Shown: piece by piece, positions 32,701 through 46,400 of the stretch
Layout: each line of letters opens with the position of its first letter
Position numbering within the stretch: position 1 is the first letter of the stretch
Assembly: GCF_023101765.2 (NCBI RefSeq)
Contig: NC_064213.1
Location: 1 to 64,000 of the forward strand
Reading direction: 5' to 3'
Origin: Spodoptera frugiperda
Taxonomy: Eukaryota; Arthropoda; Insecta; Lepidoptera; Noctuidae
DNA: 64,000 nt
Notes under the pieces: model-generated
Seen by the model: only the letters and a program-made list of their open reading frames with translations
Databases searched by the model: none
Told to the model about the DNA's origin: nothing
Translations under genes and position numbers: made by a program

Positions 32701-34436
32701 GAGCACGAGTCGCTCGACTCGCCCGCCAGCTCCGCTACAACGCAGCGCATATATTGCATACATATACCGTGTGGGGACACCTCTTATGACTTAATTAGAA
32801 CCACATATTTGTTATCATCATGGCTGACAATATAAAAAAATTAGTAGGTAAGCCAAAAAGTGTATTATTCTCTTTGAGCTAATTTAAACACCTTTTACAA
32901 ATACGGCATTATAGCAGCCGCGCCGCATGTCCGTAACATTCCTAGACAACCTACAACATTGCAGCTTGCCTGTGGTCAAGGTACATGGAGCTGTTCATAC
33001 AGAATTAAATATTTGATTTATTAAATTTGAATGAAAATTTCATATTTTTTCTGTTTTCGTTGAAGTATTTGGTTGAATTATGCTTCTGTGGACGAGTACT
33101 ACTAGTAGTTTCATTTAAGTTATATGAACGATCTCCATACTGTATAATATGCATACGAACACGGACTAATACATATAGTTATATAATATGTATAATATAA
33201 TACGTACACATACACATATATGTATGTACATAATATGTACGTGCAGACTACTCACCCTGGAACGCGGTGACGCAGGAGCAGGAGCGCGGCGGCACGTCGT
33301 AGTAGCGGATGTACAGCCGGAACGGCAGCTCGTCCTGCGGGTACTCTGTGCGACAGTCACATGTTACCACTCACTGTCCCCCACTATTGAAGCTCTAGTC
33401 ATAGCTTAGCACAAATATACTGTGGTGGTGTGAACAGATTATGAACCAAACGTGAATAACAAGCATCAAGTTACATGTAGTTCGTATTCGTCATCCGATA
33501 TCATCATTATATTGAATGACTTGCTTTTGCCATGAGTAGATGGGACGCATTTTAATTTAAATAAAGCTAAACATTATTTTATTTCACGTATTTTTTTTAT
33601 GTAAAAGTTATTTTGTTTTATTCGGCATAAGGTTATTTTCCTAAACTACTTCAGTTGTTTTGCGCAAAGAGAAAATACGAGTGAATAATATCGGACGCAG
33701 AGCCTGTACTGAGCAGAGGGTGAGATACCGTAGCTGGCGGCGGTGTACGCGTGCACGAGCAGCGGCGCGCGCGACGTGTTGCGGGCGCGCAGCACGCGGC
33801 GCGCGTCCGACGCAGACATCCTGCACACACACACACACACGTGTACTGCGGCAGAATATCTGTTGTGGGTTAGACAAATGTGGGCTCGAGTGCGACAGGA
33901 CACAGGATTGTGCGGGTTTACAATTTTGTAATTCAACATAATTCTACTCGTAGGTATTGTGTATAATTGTGCCACGTGGAATTCCTGACGCACATATACA
34001 CGGTTCCGGAGAGCGACAGACGCGCGAGGTTGTAGCTGCAGCCGATTACATTTGTAATTAGAGTCCGCACGATCCAAGAAGTCAATTCTGACAGATGCAA
34101 CGTAGTGAGAGTAAATAAGATCGGTTGCTGTTTACGACCGATTCCTTAGTCACATCGAGTAAACATAGTTACAGTTTGTAATTACTGGATTAGAAAATAT
34201 CATTGTAACGTGAGACTGCGTAGAGCATTGACGAATGAATGACATCAAGAGGTTTTTGAAAGATCCACACCAATACACATATTCTAAGTCAGTCCTGTCG
34301 ACTATAATGTAGCCACGTACCACATGGTGGGGATGTCGTCCAGGCTGGGCGCGGGCGGCGCGGCGATGGCCAGCTGCAGCGGGGCGCCCACCGCCTCCAC
34401 CCACACGTCCAGCACTATCGGCTCGATGTTGTCGAT
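29716..34436 (-). CDS. ASH-domain gene, C-terminal exon block (11 exons)
   Basis: Begins with IDNIEPIVLDVWVEAVGAPL, which follows YHDQLLIL of the previous exon across the LTR element. Later motifs are DELPFRLYIRYYDVPP, YYSVTPEVCTLPPGHCADW, KRFHVMNVGSGVLEL, VIDFGVVADGDTRKMYF and WVGGREFRIWPPFL. The small exon 30315-30412 is needed to bring phase 1 back to phase 0 before the last exon. The last exon frame (KFHQTQHDHTDDACLLPP, almost all G/C third positions) stops at 29716. Its acceptor is uncertain: several CAG candidates lie between 29997 and about 29910 in a GC repeat. Confidence 0.72.
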
Positions 34437-37400
34437 CTATTGGAGTTACTGTCTCACTATCTCACTGTCTGCTGTACTGCTGTACAGTCATCTCAAGTGA
34501 GCGTTGCTTAGCGCTACGAGCCGAAACGTACACAATAATACTTTGACTAAATCGAGATTCATATTAGTAAATTAAGCAATTTGGTGGCATTCATTAAATG
34601 AGAACAGCTACGTAAATCTCGCGACAACCTTTATTTCATAACATATACATAAAATGTGTTGAGTAAGTGTTCAAAATGTTTTGTTTATATGTAACGTTGC
34701 ACGTTATTTTGAATATTTCGTGAACAAAGAAATAATAAATATCACACCTACCCTACCTAAACAGAAAGAATAATCATTACAAAAAAATACCTAAATACCC
34801 GCGCGCCGCGCGCTGCGTTAGCTACCTGCCGCGGCACGGTAACCGGTTCGGCACGATCCCCTCCACCTAGACTGCGACTCGCCGCGCTAGTACTTAGTAT
34901 TCCCTGGCGCCGGCGAGAAGCTATATTAGGCAACCGACTAGAATCATCCCGAACTACCACGCAACCGCGACAGAAGAAAGTCACCTACCGCAACAGTGTC
35001 GCGAATTACAATTATTTTAATTAATTTAATTTATAAAATCAAACAATTATCCGTACCTCAATTTCTACCAAGTGCTTATTACTATTAAATTCAGTGTTAA
35101 CCCCAGATCGGGTGAGTGTTGCAAAACAAATCCTTACTGCTTATTAGCTACCTAATCGCTGCATGATTTGCTATTTTTCATTGTTCTTTGTTAGTAATTG
35201 TGTCTCGTAATGTTTTATATCAGTAACTAATGTTTAAAAGTAATTTAGTAATGTTTTGTGTTGTTATGTGTTTAAAGGGCTAATATAGTACCTAAATGCT
35301 ATATTGTCATCTAAATATCTAAATACCCGTTAATCTAAATTGACGGTTGACTTAGGTCATACATTTCCTTTGTTCTAATATTTTTAATTCTACCCGTAGT
35401 ATAATATGTATCTACCTACATGTTTTAATTATTTTAATACTTTTAATTTTTGTTAACTTCAATTTAATTAATCCTGCAAATCATCAAAGTAACTTCTTTT
35501 GCTATTGTACCACGCTGCCTGGACTGCCTCATCTCGATAGCTGCTTAGTGCTAGAACACTGCTTCCCTTTAGTAGACCGTGTTAGTGGGATCGGGATGTT
35601 GCAGTCAAGGCAAGGATTCGGACACCTTCTAAGACGGACAATTACCGAATTCCAGGGTTCCATCAGCTACCTTCCATCAGCTACCTTCCAGCAGCTACTT
35701 CTCAGCACCTACCTACAATCTACGGTTCATCATCTACCTACATCTACCATTCGACCGACTACCTTCCATCTTCCACTTCTACTTCGCTACTATCCGAGTC
35801 TGCTGGACCTCGTGACCTCCGTGACCTTCACGCCAACGTCAGCGGGCCTACCCTGCATCACCTACGGCGGGACTACTGCGGAGCTGCGAGCGACCTACCC
35901 TCACAACCGGCTACTGACAGGATAGTGGTGTTTCTACCGGCGAACTAGATTTCATTACGCGCTCGATATTCAAACTCACACCCGGCTCAACCGACAACTA
36001 CCTACCTACCTACCTGAATATAAAAATTCCTAACTAAAAATAATTTTTTCATTTTATATTTCTATCTACCCACTGTAACCACTAACGTTACAGTGGCGCA
36101 TAAGTTTATTTTATCTACCTACAAAACGCTAAGCGTTACAATGGCGCCCAATTAGGTAGAATATCGAGCCGTATAGAGTTTTGGTAAGCTATTCATTTTG
36201 TGGTTTTTGTGGTGTTGGCTTTCTAACAGTAGTGTTAAGATTAATTCTCAATCACAGGATACCAATTGTGAATTTTTCTACACCTACCTTCAAATTTTTT
36301 TATTGTAATAATTTTTTATTTCACACATTGGTAGACTGATTTTCTGCTGATTTTGCATAATTTTGTGTTTTAAATTGTGTTACCTACTTATATTGTGCCT
36401 CTTTAGATTTTTCTTTTTCGTTTTGCAACACACATTTCGCTGCGGTTTTCTATTCAAATTTTTATCATGTCCTACCATATTAAATTTTTATTGTTACAAA
36501 ATGCTGAAGACGACTATAAAGTTACTGTTCGTGGTGGTACTGCTGGTAGTTCGGTTATCGAACTTCGGAAAAGCTAGTTAAATTATCTTCTACTTTACCT
36601 TCTTATAACTAAATTATTTTTTATTATCATTTTATTAGAAGTAACTACAGCTATGTAAATAAAAAACAGACTAAATATTTTAAACTATTGACTAAAGTAA
36701 ACTAAATATTTTAAACTATCAACTAAATACTTTTAAACTATCGAAATCTTTTTAAACTATCAAAACTAGCTACTAAATACTAAAATTTTTATAACTAAAA
36801 CTACGTGGATTATAGCTAAATATACACATTTTTAAATAAAATTTTAAAGTTAACTAAAACTACCTACATATGCACTAAATTCTATACCTACCCACTTACT
36901 ACTACCACACATGACTATTCCCTCCCTATTCTACATCTATTGGTCTACCCCAATAGTTTATATGATGATGGCCTACCCCATTCATTGTATTATATTACTA
37001 TCATATTAAATATACTATGACCATCGGCCCTACACCGATGGTTATAAATAAAACTTGATCATGGTTCTACCCCATAGATCCCTACGGTTATGTATGCTAA
37101 AGGCCCTACACCTTTGGTATTCTACGGAGCGGTGCAACTCCTTAAATAAGCCTTTGCAAGAGCGGTTGATTACTCTATAAATAAGCCTTAATCACAAACA
37201 TAACTTATTTATTTATCTTTCCTAATCTATCAATTAGTAGTCATGTGTAGTTAGTAATCGCTCTATTACAGCTTAATCCTCTATCAGCCATAACTGAACT
37301 GAGTGAGTGTTCTGTGCACTACAAATAGAACACTCAGGTCGAAAGGACGCTGACGCACAGATGTCAAATGTGATGTCGGCTAGTTAATGTTAGGAATAAT

Positions 37401-40400
37401 GAAAAGTGAGGGATGATTGGATTATGAATGAAGATGAATGAAAGAGTAACTCAGGTCAGTTGTTAGCAAGAGCGAAGGCAGCGGATTTTCTCTAGGGAAA
37501 ATCCTACGCTAAAAAGGGGGGTACTGTAACGTTGCACGTTATTTTGAATATTTCGTGAACAAAGAAATAATAAATATCACACCTACCCTACCTAAACAGA
37601 GAGAAAAAAACTAATCATTACAAAAAATACCTGAATACCCGCGCGCCGCGCGCTGCGATAGCTACTTGCCGCGGCACGGTAACCGGTTCGGCACGATCCC
37701 CTCCACCTAGACTGCGACTCGCCGCGCTAGTACTTAGTATTCCCTGGCGCCGGCGAGAAGCTATATTAGGCAACCGACTAGAATCATCCCGAACTACCAC
37801 GCAACCGCGACAGAAGAAAGTCACCTACCGCAACAGTGTCGCGAATTACAATTATTTTAATTAATTTAATTTATAAAATCAAACAATTATCCGTACCTCA
37901 ATTTCTACCAAGTGCTTATTACTATTAAATTCAGTGTTAACCCCAGATCGGGTGAGTGTTGCAAAACAAATCCTTACTGCTTATTAGCTACCTAATCGCT
38001 GCATGATTTGCTATTTTTCATTGTTCTTTGTTAGTAATTGTGTCTCGTAATGTTTTATATCAGTAACTAATGTTTAAAAGTAATTTAGTAATGTTTTGTG
38101 TTGTTATGTGTTTGAAGGGCTAATATAGTACCTAATTGCTATATTGTCATCTAAATATCTAAATACCCGTTAATCTAAATTGACGGTTGACTTAGGTCAT
38201 ACATTTCCTTTGTTCTAATATTTTTAATTCTACCCGTAGTATAATATGTATCTACCTACATGTTTTAATTATTTTAATACTTTTAATTTTTGTTAACTTC
38301 AATTTAATTAATGCTGCAAATCATCAAAGTAACTTCTTTTGCTATTGTACCACGCTGCCTGGACTGCCTCATCTCGATAGCTGCTTAATGCTAGAGCACT
38401 GCTTCCCTTTTAGTAGACCGTGTTAGTGGGATCGGGATGTTGCAGTCAAGGCAAGGATTCGGACACCTTCTAAGACGGACAATTACCGAATTCCAGGGTT
38501 CCATCAGCTACCTTCCATCAGCTACCTTCCATCAGCTACCTTCCAGCAGCTACTTCTCAGCACCTACCTACAACCTACGGTTCATCATCTACCTACATCT
38601 ACTGTTCGAACGACTACCTTCCATCTTCCACTTCTACTTCGCTACTATCCGAGTCTGCTGGACCTCGTGACCTCCGTGACCTTCACGCCAACGTCAGCGG
38701 GCCTACCCTGCATCACCTACGGCTGGACTACTGCGGAGCTGCGAGCGACCTACCCTCTCTACCGGCTACTGACCAGGATAGTGGTGTTCTACCAGCGAAC
38801 CAGATTTCATTACGCGCTCGATATTCAAACTCACACCCGGCTCAACCGACAACTACCTACCTACCTACCTGAATATAAAATTCTAACTAAAATATTTTTT
38901 AATTTTATTTTCTATCTACCCACTGTAACCACTAACGTTGCAGTGGCGATTAGTTTTATTTTCTTCTACCTACAAAACGCTAAGCGTTACATATATTATA
39001 TTTTGACCATGCGACATTTGGACTTTTCATAAAGTAGGTGACTCAGTCGATCTCTTTAGACTGATTATACAATTAGTGACCAGTAAGCACCAAAATAAAT
39101 GATGTGGCGGTCCAGGGCGGCGTTGTTGACAGAGCCGGGCCGTGCGGCGGGGCGCGCGCGCCGGATCATCCGCCGCTCTGTCCACTGCGAGTACCTTCAT
39201 ATTTTGTAAAGTTAACTTATGATAACGAGGCTAGCGTCTATTGCGCGTACAATATTCGTATTACCATGTACGAGTATAATATTCCACGGATGGATTACGG
39301 ATACTTCGACAATATTACTCACCTTTCAAAAGAGATATTTGTTTATTAGTAGCAATTGACTGCACGGTTGGCGCAGTGGCTGGGAAACTGGCTGCGCAAC
39401 GAGTTCAATTCCCGCACGGAACAACTCTTTGTATAATTCACAAATTGTTGTTCCGGGTCTGGGTGTCATGCGCATGTAAATTTGGATGTTTGTTAAACCA
39501 AGCAGGAGAAAATTTGAAAAAGGATCGATATCATTCCACAAAACGAATATTACCAAGAAGCGTACAGAAGGCGCGCGAGATGTCGAGTAATGAGACGCAC
39601 CAGTATAAGCAGCTGGTCGTGGTAGAGCCCCCAGCAGTCGGCGTACACGCTGACGTGCAGCGGCGCGCGCGCATGCGCGGCCAGCACGCCGGCGCTGGGC
39701 GCGACCTGCAGCGCCACGCCCGGCGCGCGCACGTCGCCCGCCCACTGGTCTGTGTGACGTCACAACACACTGCGCTTGCACTCAATTTGTTTACTGACAT
39801 GAACACGTCCAACGGCAACAGTTAACAAGGTAATGATTATTATTCATCGCACATCAAACAGTGCCAACAACGTGTATGAGGCCATTTATGCAATAATTAA
39901 CTTTATTTACTTTAATAATATATGAATAAAAATAATATTTCAAATACATTTTCTCGGATTAGTAGTGACTCGTGTAAAACCGCGTCGAATACAAACATAG
40001 CACAAAGTCTGTGTGAGCGATGCAAGCTCGTAGCAACCTGAATGTTCTCAGACATGTTAGCGTTTTATTTCGCTGCAAGCATATTAGCGGGTTTATGGGT
40101 TTGTATAGAAAATGTGCTTGACTATAAAGTGAAAGCACACTCCACTTTGAAGTCGTTGCTGCTTAGATTAAAATGTATGTGTGCACACACACACACACAC
40201 ACACACATCCTAGCCTGCTTAGCATTAGTACCCACACACAGTCGGTTTAGCGCGGGACTTATACACCACATGTTAGTTCCCAGCACGGGCTGCAGGCAGG
40301 CGGGCTCGAGCTGCACACGCAGAACTCATACGGTGCAACCCATAAGTCAAGGTACTTGTTTTGTTAGCGATATATCAATCTTTAATATTGACGCACTTGT

Positions 40401-43400
40401 CGAATCGATCAATGATAAAACTGGTTGTAATATTTCATTTGCCCCGCATGTCGTCACCACCGTGTCGACTGCTTCTATAAAGTGTGTGCATGAATATGTC
40501 ATTAGATGTACTTGTATATGTTTGTTGTTACCCCGAGCACTCGGCTACATGCCGCCATGGCCGCGGTGTGGCTTGCCTCCGTGGTTGCGCACGACATCGA
40601 CTTATTAAGTTCGTTAATAAAGTGTAATGGCTGCAATAATTCCCAAGACTCCAGGCTCCGGAGGGGCCGCACATAAATTGTCAATTTATTTGCATAATTG
40701 CCCCTCTCGAGCCCCGCCCAGTGACCCCAACATGTACATTATTCCTGAATATCTGTGGTCCCCTTCTTCTCGGCTGAAGGACGAGAGCTGCTCCTTAGTG
40801 GGAACGGTTTAGCGCTACTCCCCAAATTGTGATTTGTTTCCAAATAACGAGTATTAACAAGGAAGCCCCGCGTTAGCTGTTCGTTTTGTTCGCGGAGGAC
40901 ATCGGCCGGCAGTCTATGAATATTTATCGCTGGACTGACTCTCAATGAGACAAATTTTGCAAATTAATTTACGTATTACAAGCTTTTGTATGATTAATGT
41001 GGAACGTGTACCAGTGGATGACGCGCGCGCCGCGACGTACCTGGTGCGAGGGACCGGCAGTGCTGGCGCGGCCAGCGACGCAGCGCAGTACTCCAGCGCG
41101 CCGTCACCACGGACTCGTTGCGTAAGTGGATCGTGCGCGTGCGCACTGCCAAAACACACACCTATGTGTAAATGTCGACTGTAGTTGTATCTTTGACATG
41201 ATCTAGCAATACACATGTACGTATAATACAAGATAACACACACAGTAGTAGCTGTAAGAATGTGCGGCGGTACCTGTGCGCAGCGGCAGCGCGGGGAACT
41301 GCAGACAGACGGGCTCGGGCGGGTCGGGCACCAGCGCGCGCGCGCACCGCTCGCACGGACACACGCGCGTCAGCGGCGGCGGCGACCACACTGCGCGCGT
41401 GTACTACACTCAGCTGAGGCTCGACTACACAACTATTTAGTGGGCGGCCATTGCAGTAGCTTATTCAATGTACAAACTTCTAATTCAAAGTTATAGCTTA
41501 TTTTCTAGGGACACGCGCACATCGAAGGTGTTACATGAAGTGGTTGTATTTGTGCCCTCACTGCAAGTACTCCTCTGTTCTACTAGTATCGGGTGCGATG
41601 TTACCGATCTCTACGGGCGAGTGCTCCTCTCCGTCGCGAGGCGGCGCTAGCGGGCGCGCCGGCGGGATGTACACCATCTCGAACGGACACCGACATTTCG
41701 ACTCTGCAACCGAACCGAACTCGTGGAAAACTACATCGTTAATGTCATTAACCATTAGTGAATATAATGTCTATTACAATCCTTCAATGCATTGAGCTTA
41801 CTTTACAAGTGCGGGAGAGCCGTGCTTCGGCACGAATGGGCCGGGTCGACCGGAGTTACACACCGGTCTCACAAAAAACCGACGTAGAACAAAGCTTGCG
41901 TTATGTTTTGTTGTGTAGGTGAGGTTACCGGAGGCCCAATTACCTCCCTAATCTTTCCGATCCCGAATTCCCCAACAACCCTTCAATTCCTAACCTAGGA
42001 AGGCTGATAACGTACTCGTAACGTCTCTGGTGTTTCGATTGTCCATAGGCGGCGGCGGCGATTGCTTACCATCATGTGATCGTCTGCTCGTTTACTAGCT
42101 TATACTATAAAAAAATAGTTCGAATCTCCTTACGATTTGATATACGAGTTGAGTAGTTACAGGCATCAGATGAAATACTCTGCGCTTACACATTGAGTGT
42201 ATGAGTGCCATTCTAGTGATTGAATCAGTGCAGCCCCCCCCCACTCCGCTAGCTCCAGTCTCCTCCCGCTCCGCCCGGTGCAGTGCTTTGCTTTCACCGG
42301 CGCTTTTCTCACAAACCCAATAAAGTGATTGTAGGGCAGCGGTGTCACCGTGCGCGGGGCTAAGAGCCTCGCTCACAGCGTGCAGGAGCAGCTTTATTCA
42401 ATATATCTACGATGCGACGTCACTCGGCAGCGAGCAGACTAAGCATACAAAAGCCGCCGCATTGTATCGCAGCCCGCGCCGCGCAGTACTACACACAATG
42501 TTATTACACATTCTACTAGCACGCGTGATGGCAGCCGTGCACTCAATAGGAACGTGACGTCTGTGTTATATGATCATATTCTAGTGAATGCTTCTCTAAT
42601 GAGAATGGGGTAAGCAGAGTAACGCCCGGTTGTTGGGCACGACGCCTCGCATACAAACATAAGATTACAATAGTCTCTATTGCTTCGTGCCTCGGTGAAC
42701 AGTTCCAGTGTGATGTGTGCCTGTAAGGTTTGCAGCGGTTACCTCGCAGCGCCTGCCTCTTGCGATCCTCTTCTGCAAATATTTCTTCGGGGGTGGAAGG
42801 CTTTGCTCTGACTGACGAAAACTCTTCTTTCTACAACCACAACGTATGGTTTAGATGCAAGTATATTATAATAATGTCACTTCAGTTATAAAAAAAAGAT
42901 CAATTTCATTGAAAAAGAAAAAGTCCATGGTATCGTTTACTATGTACTCGACTAGTTTTCATGTGTCTCGGAATGCTGAAACTAGTTGAGTTCCTCGTCA
43001 GATGATAACTGATAAATAATAAATGATATTTATTTTGCAAATAGGTTACAATGTAACTCTTTTACACGTCAATCTCTTAAATAACTAGATGAGGCCGGCA
43101 TTTCCTGTCGGACTACTCTGAGAAAAAATGCCGAATCAAACTCAGAGGTAGTCGGTAGTCTCTTTTAAAGTCCAGACAAAATCAATTAAAGATGTCGGAG
43201 AACCGTGTAAGTTGGTTCTGTAGTGGTCTTTTGAGGAAAGAACCACAGCAGTTTGAGCGGACCTGTTCAGATGGCAGCACGCATGTGTCAGTTTACAATC
43301 AGCTCAGCTACGGCTGTTGCTGAATGATCCGACGAACAATACCAACCAAAAGAACATTTGGGTAGGGTACGCAAATGCTCAAACTGTCAGAATATAATTA

Positions 43401-46400
43401 ACTAAAAATAAAATTACTAGCCAAAGTTTCACACGGTCCTCAAACTAACAATTTTAAATGGAAAATGTAAAAATAAAAAAGGATAAAATCTATATATATA
43501 AAACTCTTCCGTTACTGAGTGACTGACTGACTGACTGACAGACAACGCACAGTCGAAACTACTGGTCGTAGACAGCTGAAATTTGGAATGTAGGTTCCTT
43601 GGGATATGTAGGGGAGCACTAAGAAAGGATTTTTGGAAATTCAACCCCCAAGGGGGGAAAAGGGGTAAAAACGTTTCTATGAAAAATCTTATTCCTTGGG
43701 TTTATAAACTTGAAACTTGGCATGAACACGTACAAAGGCAAGTAAATATGTTTGACATTATAAGTTTTTTCAAACTACCCTCCAATCGTGATTTAGGGGT
43801 GCGATTGGGTGACTGATTTATTAACGCACAGCCGAAACCGCTCGGTATAGGAGTCTGAGATTTTGAACAGAGGTTCCTTTAGTAACATAAGTGAGCACTA
43901 AGAAGGGATTTTTGAAATGTCAACCCCCAAGGGGGGGAAACGGGATAAACTGAGCCGGGGCTGCGGGAAAGTTCTAACGAGATACCGTGGCCCTGGAACG
44001 CAAAGGGCAACTGAAGGAATGAGGTGGGTTTTAGTCAGTAAAAGTCTGACACTCCCTTCCGTTCCACCCAGAGCGGGAGAGGTCATTTGATGATTTCCCA
44101 TCCTTAAAAAAAGACTTTGTATGACAACTTTCAGTCGTCTCTTTAACATACATAATAACATACATAATTATGTACATACATGCGTAACATTAATAACATC
44201 ACGCCTTTAAATCCCTATTTTGTGTTAACACTACCCATACAAACAGCTAAAAGGAAACAAGTGAAGAGACGAAATTTGTCCGCATCCATTTTCACCTAAA
44301 TTCTTAACGTTAATGAGATTTACTTTTTATTATCAGGTCAACCTAATAGCCTCACATGCACGTATAACTTCGTAAGAATTTTCTTTCAACTCCTAACCGT
44401 TGAGAAGTTGTACCTTCCATCATCAGCTCATTCACATGGGATGATGACTATCAGACGCAAATACTTAAACAGATCTATGAAATTGTCAAAAACGTATCGA
44501 AGAGGAACAATCTATTTTTTTATATGTTTGTTTGTTTACACATGTAATCGATAAACTCCGAAACTACTGAATCGATTTCAAACATTCACCATTAGAAAGC
44601 TACATCATCCCTGAGTAACACAGGCTATATTTAATTCCAGTTGTAACAAGATTTCAGCCTGTGGAAGAAAAAGCCCTGTCGAGATCATTAAAAAACGCTA
44701 TATATAACCGAATTACACGTGGGCGAAGCCCCGGGCGGAAAGCTAGTATATACATAAAACAAATGTCGAATTATGTTAATGTCAAATTGTATAAAAAAAA
44801 TTACTATATGTTACAAACATGTCAACAAGACCTGTGTGGACATTATAGCAGTTACGTTCATAATCAAACAGTTACGTGAGTAAACCGATAACGTAATAAT
44901 TAATTCACAAGAAGGCGTATTGTATGTATATGTGAGTATGTAACTGGACTGGAATGTATAGGAACTCTAAATTTTCATTGTGAATACCTAAAGCAGGGCT
45001 AAGCTGTAGTATTACGCAAATGTAACGTAAATGAACAGTAGTGAGCCGGATGGATGCGACGATACTTCTTCATTAGGGCCGCGGGTGATGAATTATTTAC
45101 AGGACCTACATACATATGGATGGCGCCGGCCTGCACACACCGCCACGGACCGCTACACTACTAGTGGCACACTGATGCCTCGCTCCAGGCACTTTGTTGT
45201 TGTTTACTCAGTTTGGACGGCGGCGGAACATGGGACGCAGCGACGCCCTCTAACGACGAGCGCGACAAACTAGTATAACACACGATTACAATCATGTTAT
45301 GAACCTAATTGTGATAAACCCATTGTACCACTCGACCGTCGAAATACTACAGGACATGCAATTTCTTAAAATATAGCTTGTGTTTGTTAGTTGTGTGAAT
45401 TGCAATGTCGACCTAGGTTTTAGGTTCTTTATAGAGAATTCAATGAGAAAGTGGCGGCGGGGAGCGATATTGTCCGCGTATTAAAGTGTAATCCGTGGTG
45501 ACTCGCTAAGTAATGGAGCGAACACTTTCACTCGAGTTGCGGACGATAAGCCGCGCGGGACGTGACGCGCCGCGCGCGACGTGACGCGACGCGACGCGCG
45601 CCGCCAACCTACTCACGAATACAAAGAGCCTGTTTTTTAGTTTAGCGCCAAAGTACTGGCTCATGGAATTGTTCTTGGTGAGAAAAGTTCTCGATCATTC
45701 TAGTTGAATAGTTTCTCCAGGTCACTGGCTACTTCAATTTGTCGGACGTGCCGTCAACAGATCTACAACATATTCAAATTATATAGTTGGTGATATCGCG
45801 GTCACCGATCACAGAACTGAGTGTAAATAATTTCATTACTATATATGAACTCCCACATCTTTCTTCATTCGTTGCAGACTATTTCGTGGGATGAGCGATA
45901 TACATTTTTTTAAAACACTAGTATTTCCTCCTGTAACGCGGGTGGAAACTAAAATTTGTGGATTGTACAAAAAGTTGCTCCGTGTGGGAATCGAATTGGC
46001 CACACGTTGTGCGGCGGGCTGCTCAGCTGCCGCACCAACCGCGGAGTGCGACGTATTCAATATTTGGCTAAACAAAGCCTGGCTCTCTATTGCACAGCGC
46101 GGACTAGTTGTGGGTGTTGCACTGGATGCGTGCGACTCGTTACTTGCCTCGTCTGATAATGTACACATTATTATTGTTTAACAAAAACTAGAAACGTTAA
46201 ACTAAAAAATAACTATCACTGTACTGCCAGTGTCTACCCACTGCTAGCTTACAAGTCGGTGCCACAACCTCATAACAAAATTATATTAAACCTAAACAGA
46301 TACATAATTATACAATATAAGTACATACATACATAGCGTCACGCCTTTTTATCCCCGAAGGGGTAGGCAGAGGTGCACATTACGGCACGTAATGCCGCTA

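Larger units (their letters stand above)
34690..38991. mobile_element. Complete non-autonomous LTR retrotransposon (LARD-like)
   Basis: Two long direct repeats flank a 1.4-kb centre without gag or pol. The LTRs start TGTAACG and end CGTTACA (7-bp terminal inverted repeat). A TGG-starting primer site follows the left LTR and a purine tract precedes the right one. Flanks show a 4-bp duplication, TATA. The element lies in the intron between exons 34321-34436 and 39601-39749 of the ASH-domain gene. The PBS and PPT order means it reads left to right. Its enzymes must come from elsewhere. Confidence 0.85.

Noticed and set aside
34757..34984. 75-codon minus-strand ORF repeated at 37618-37824
   Set aside because: Its conservation only reflects LTR identity; no domain is visible.
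39104..39200. GC-rich stretch that can be read as YSQWTERRMIRRARP on the minus strand
   Set aside because: Neighbouring exons 39601-39749 and 34321-34436 already join in phase 0, and no pair of splice sites here keeps that phase with good signals. It may be an alternative or decayed exon.
40255..40320. Possible minus-strand exon LEPACLQPVLG after a GTGCAG acceptor
   Set aside because: It cannot be inserted between exons 41041-41145 (phase 1 end) and 39601-39749 without breaking frame.
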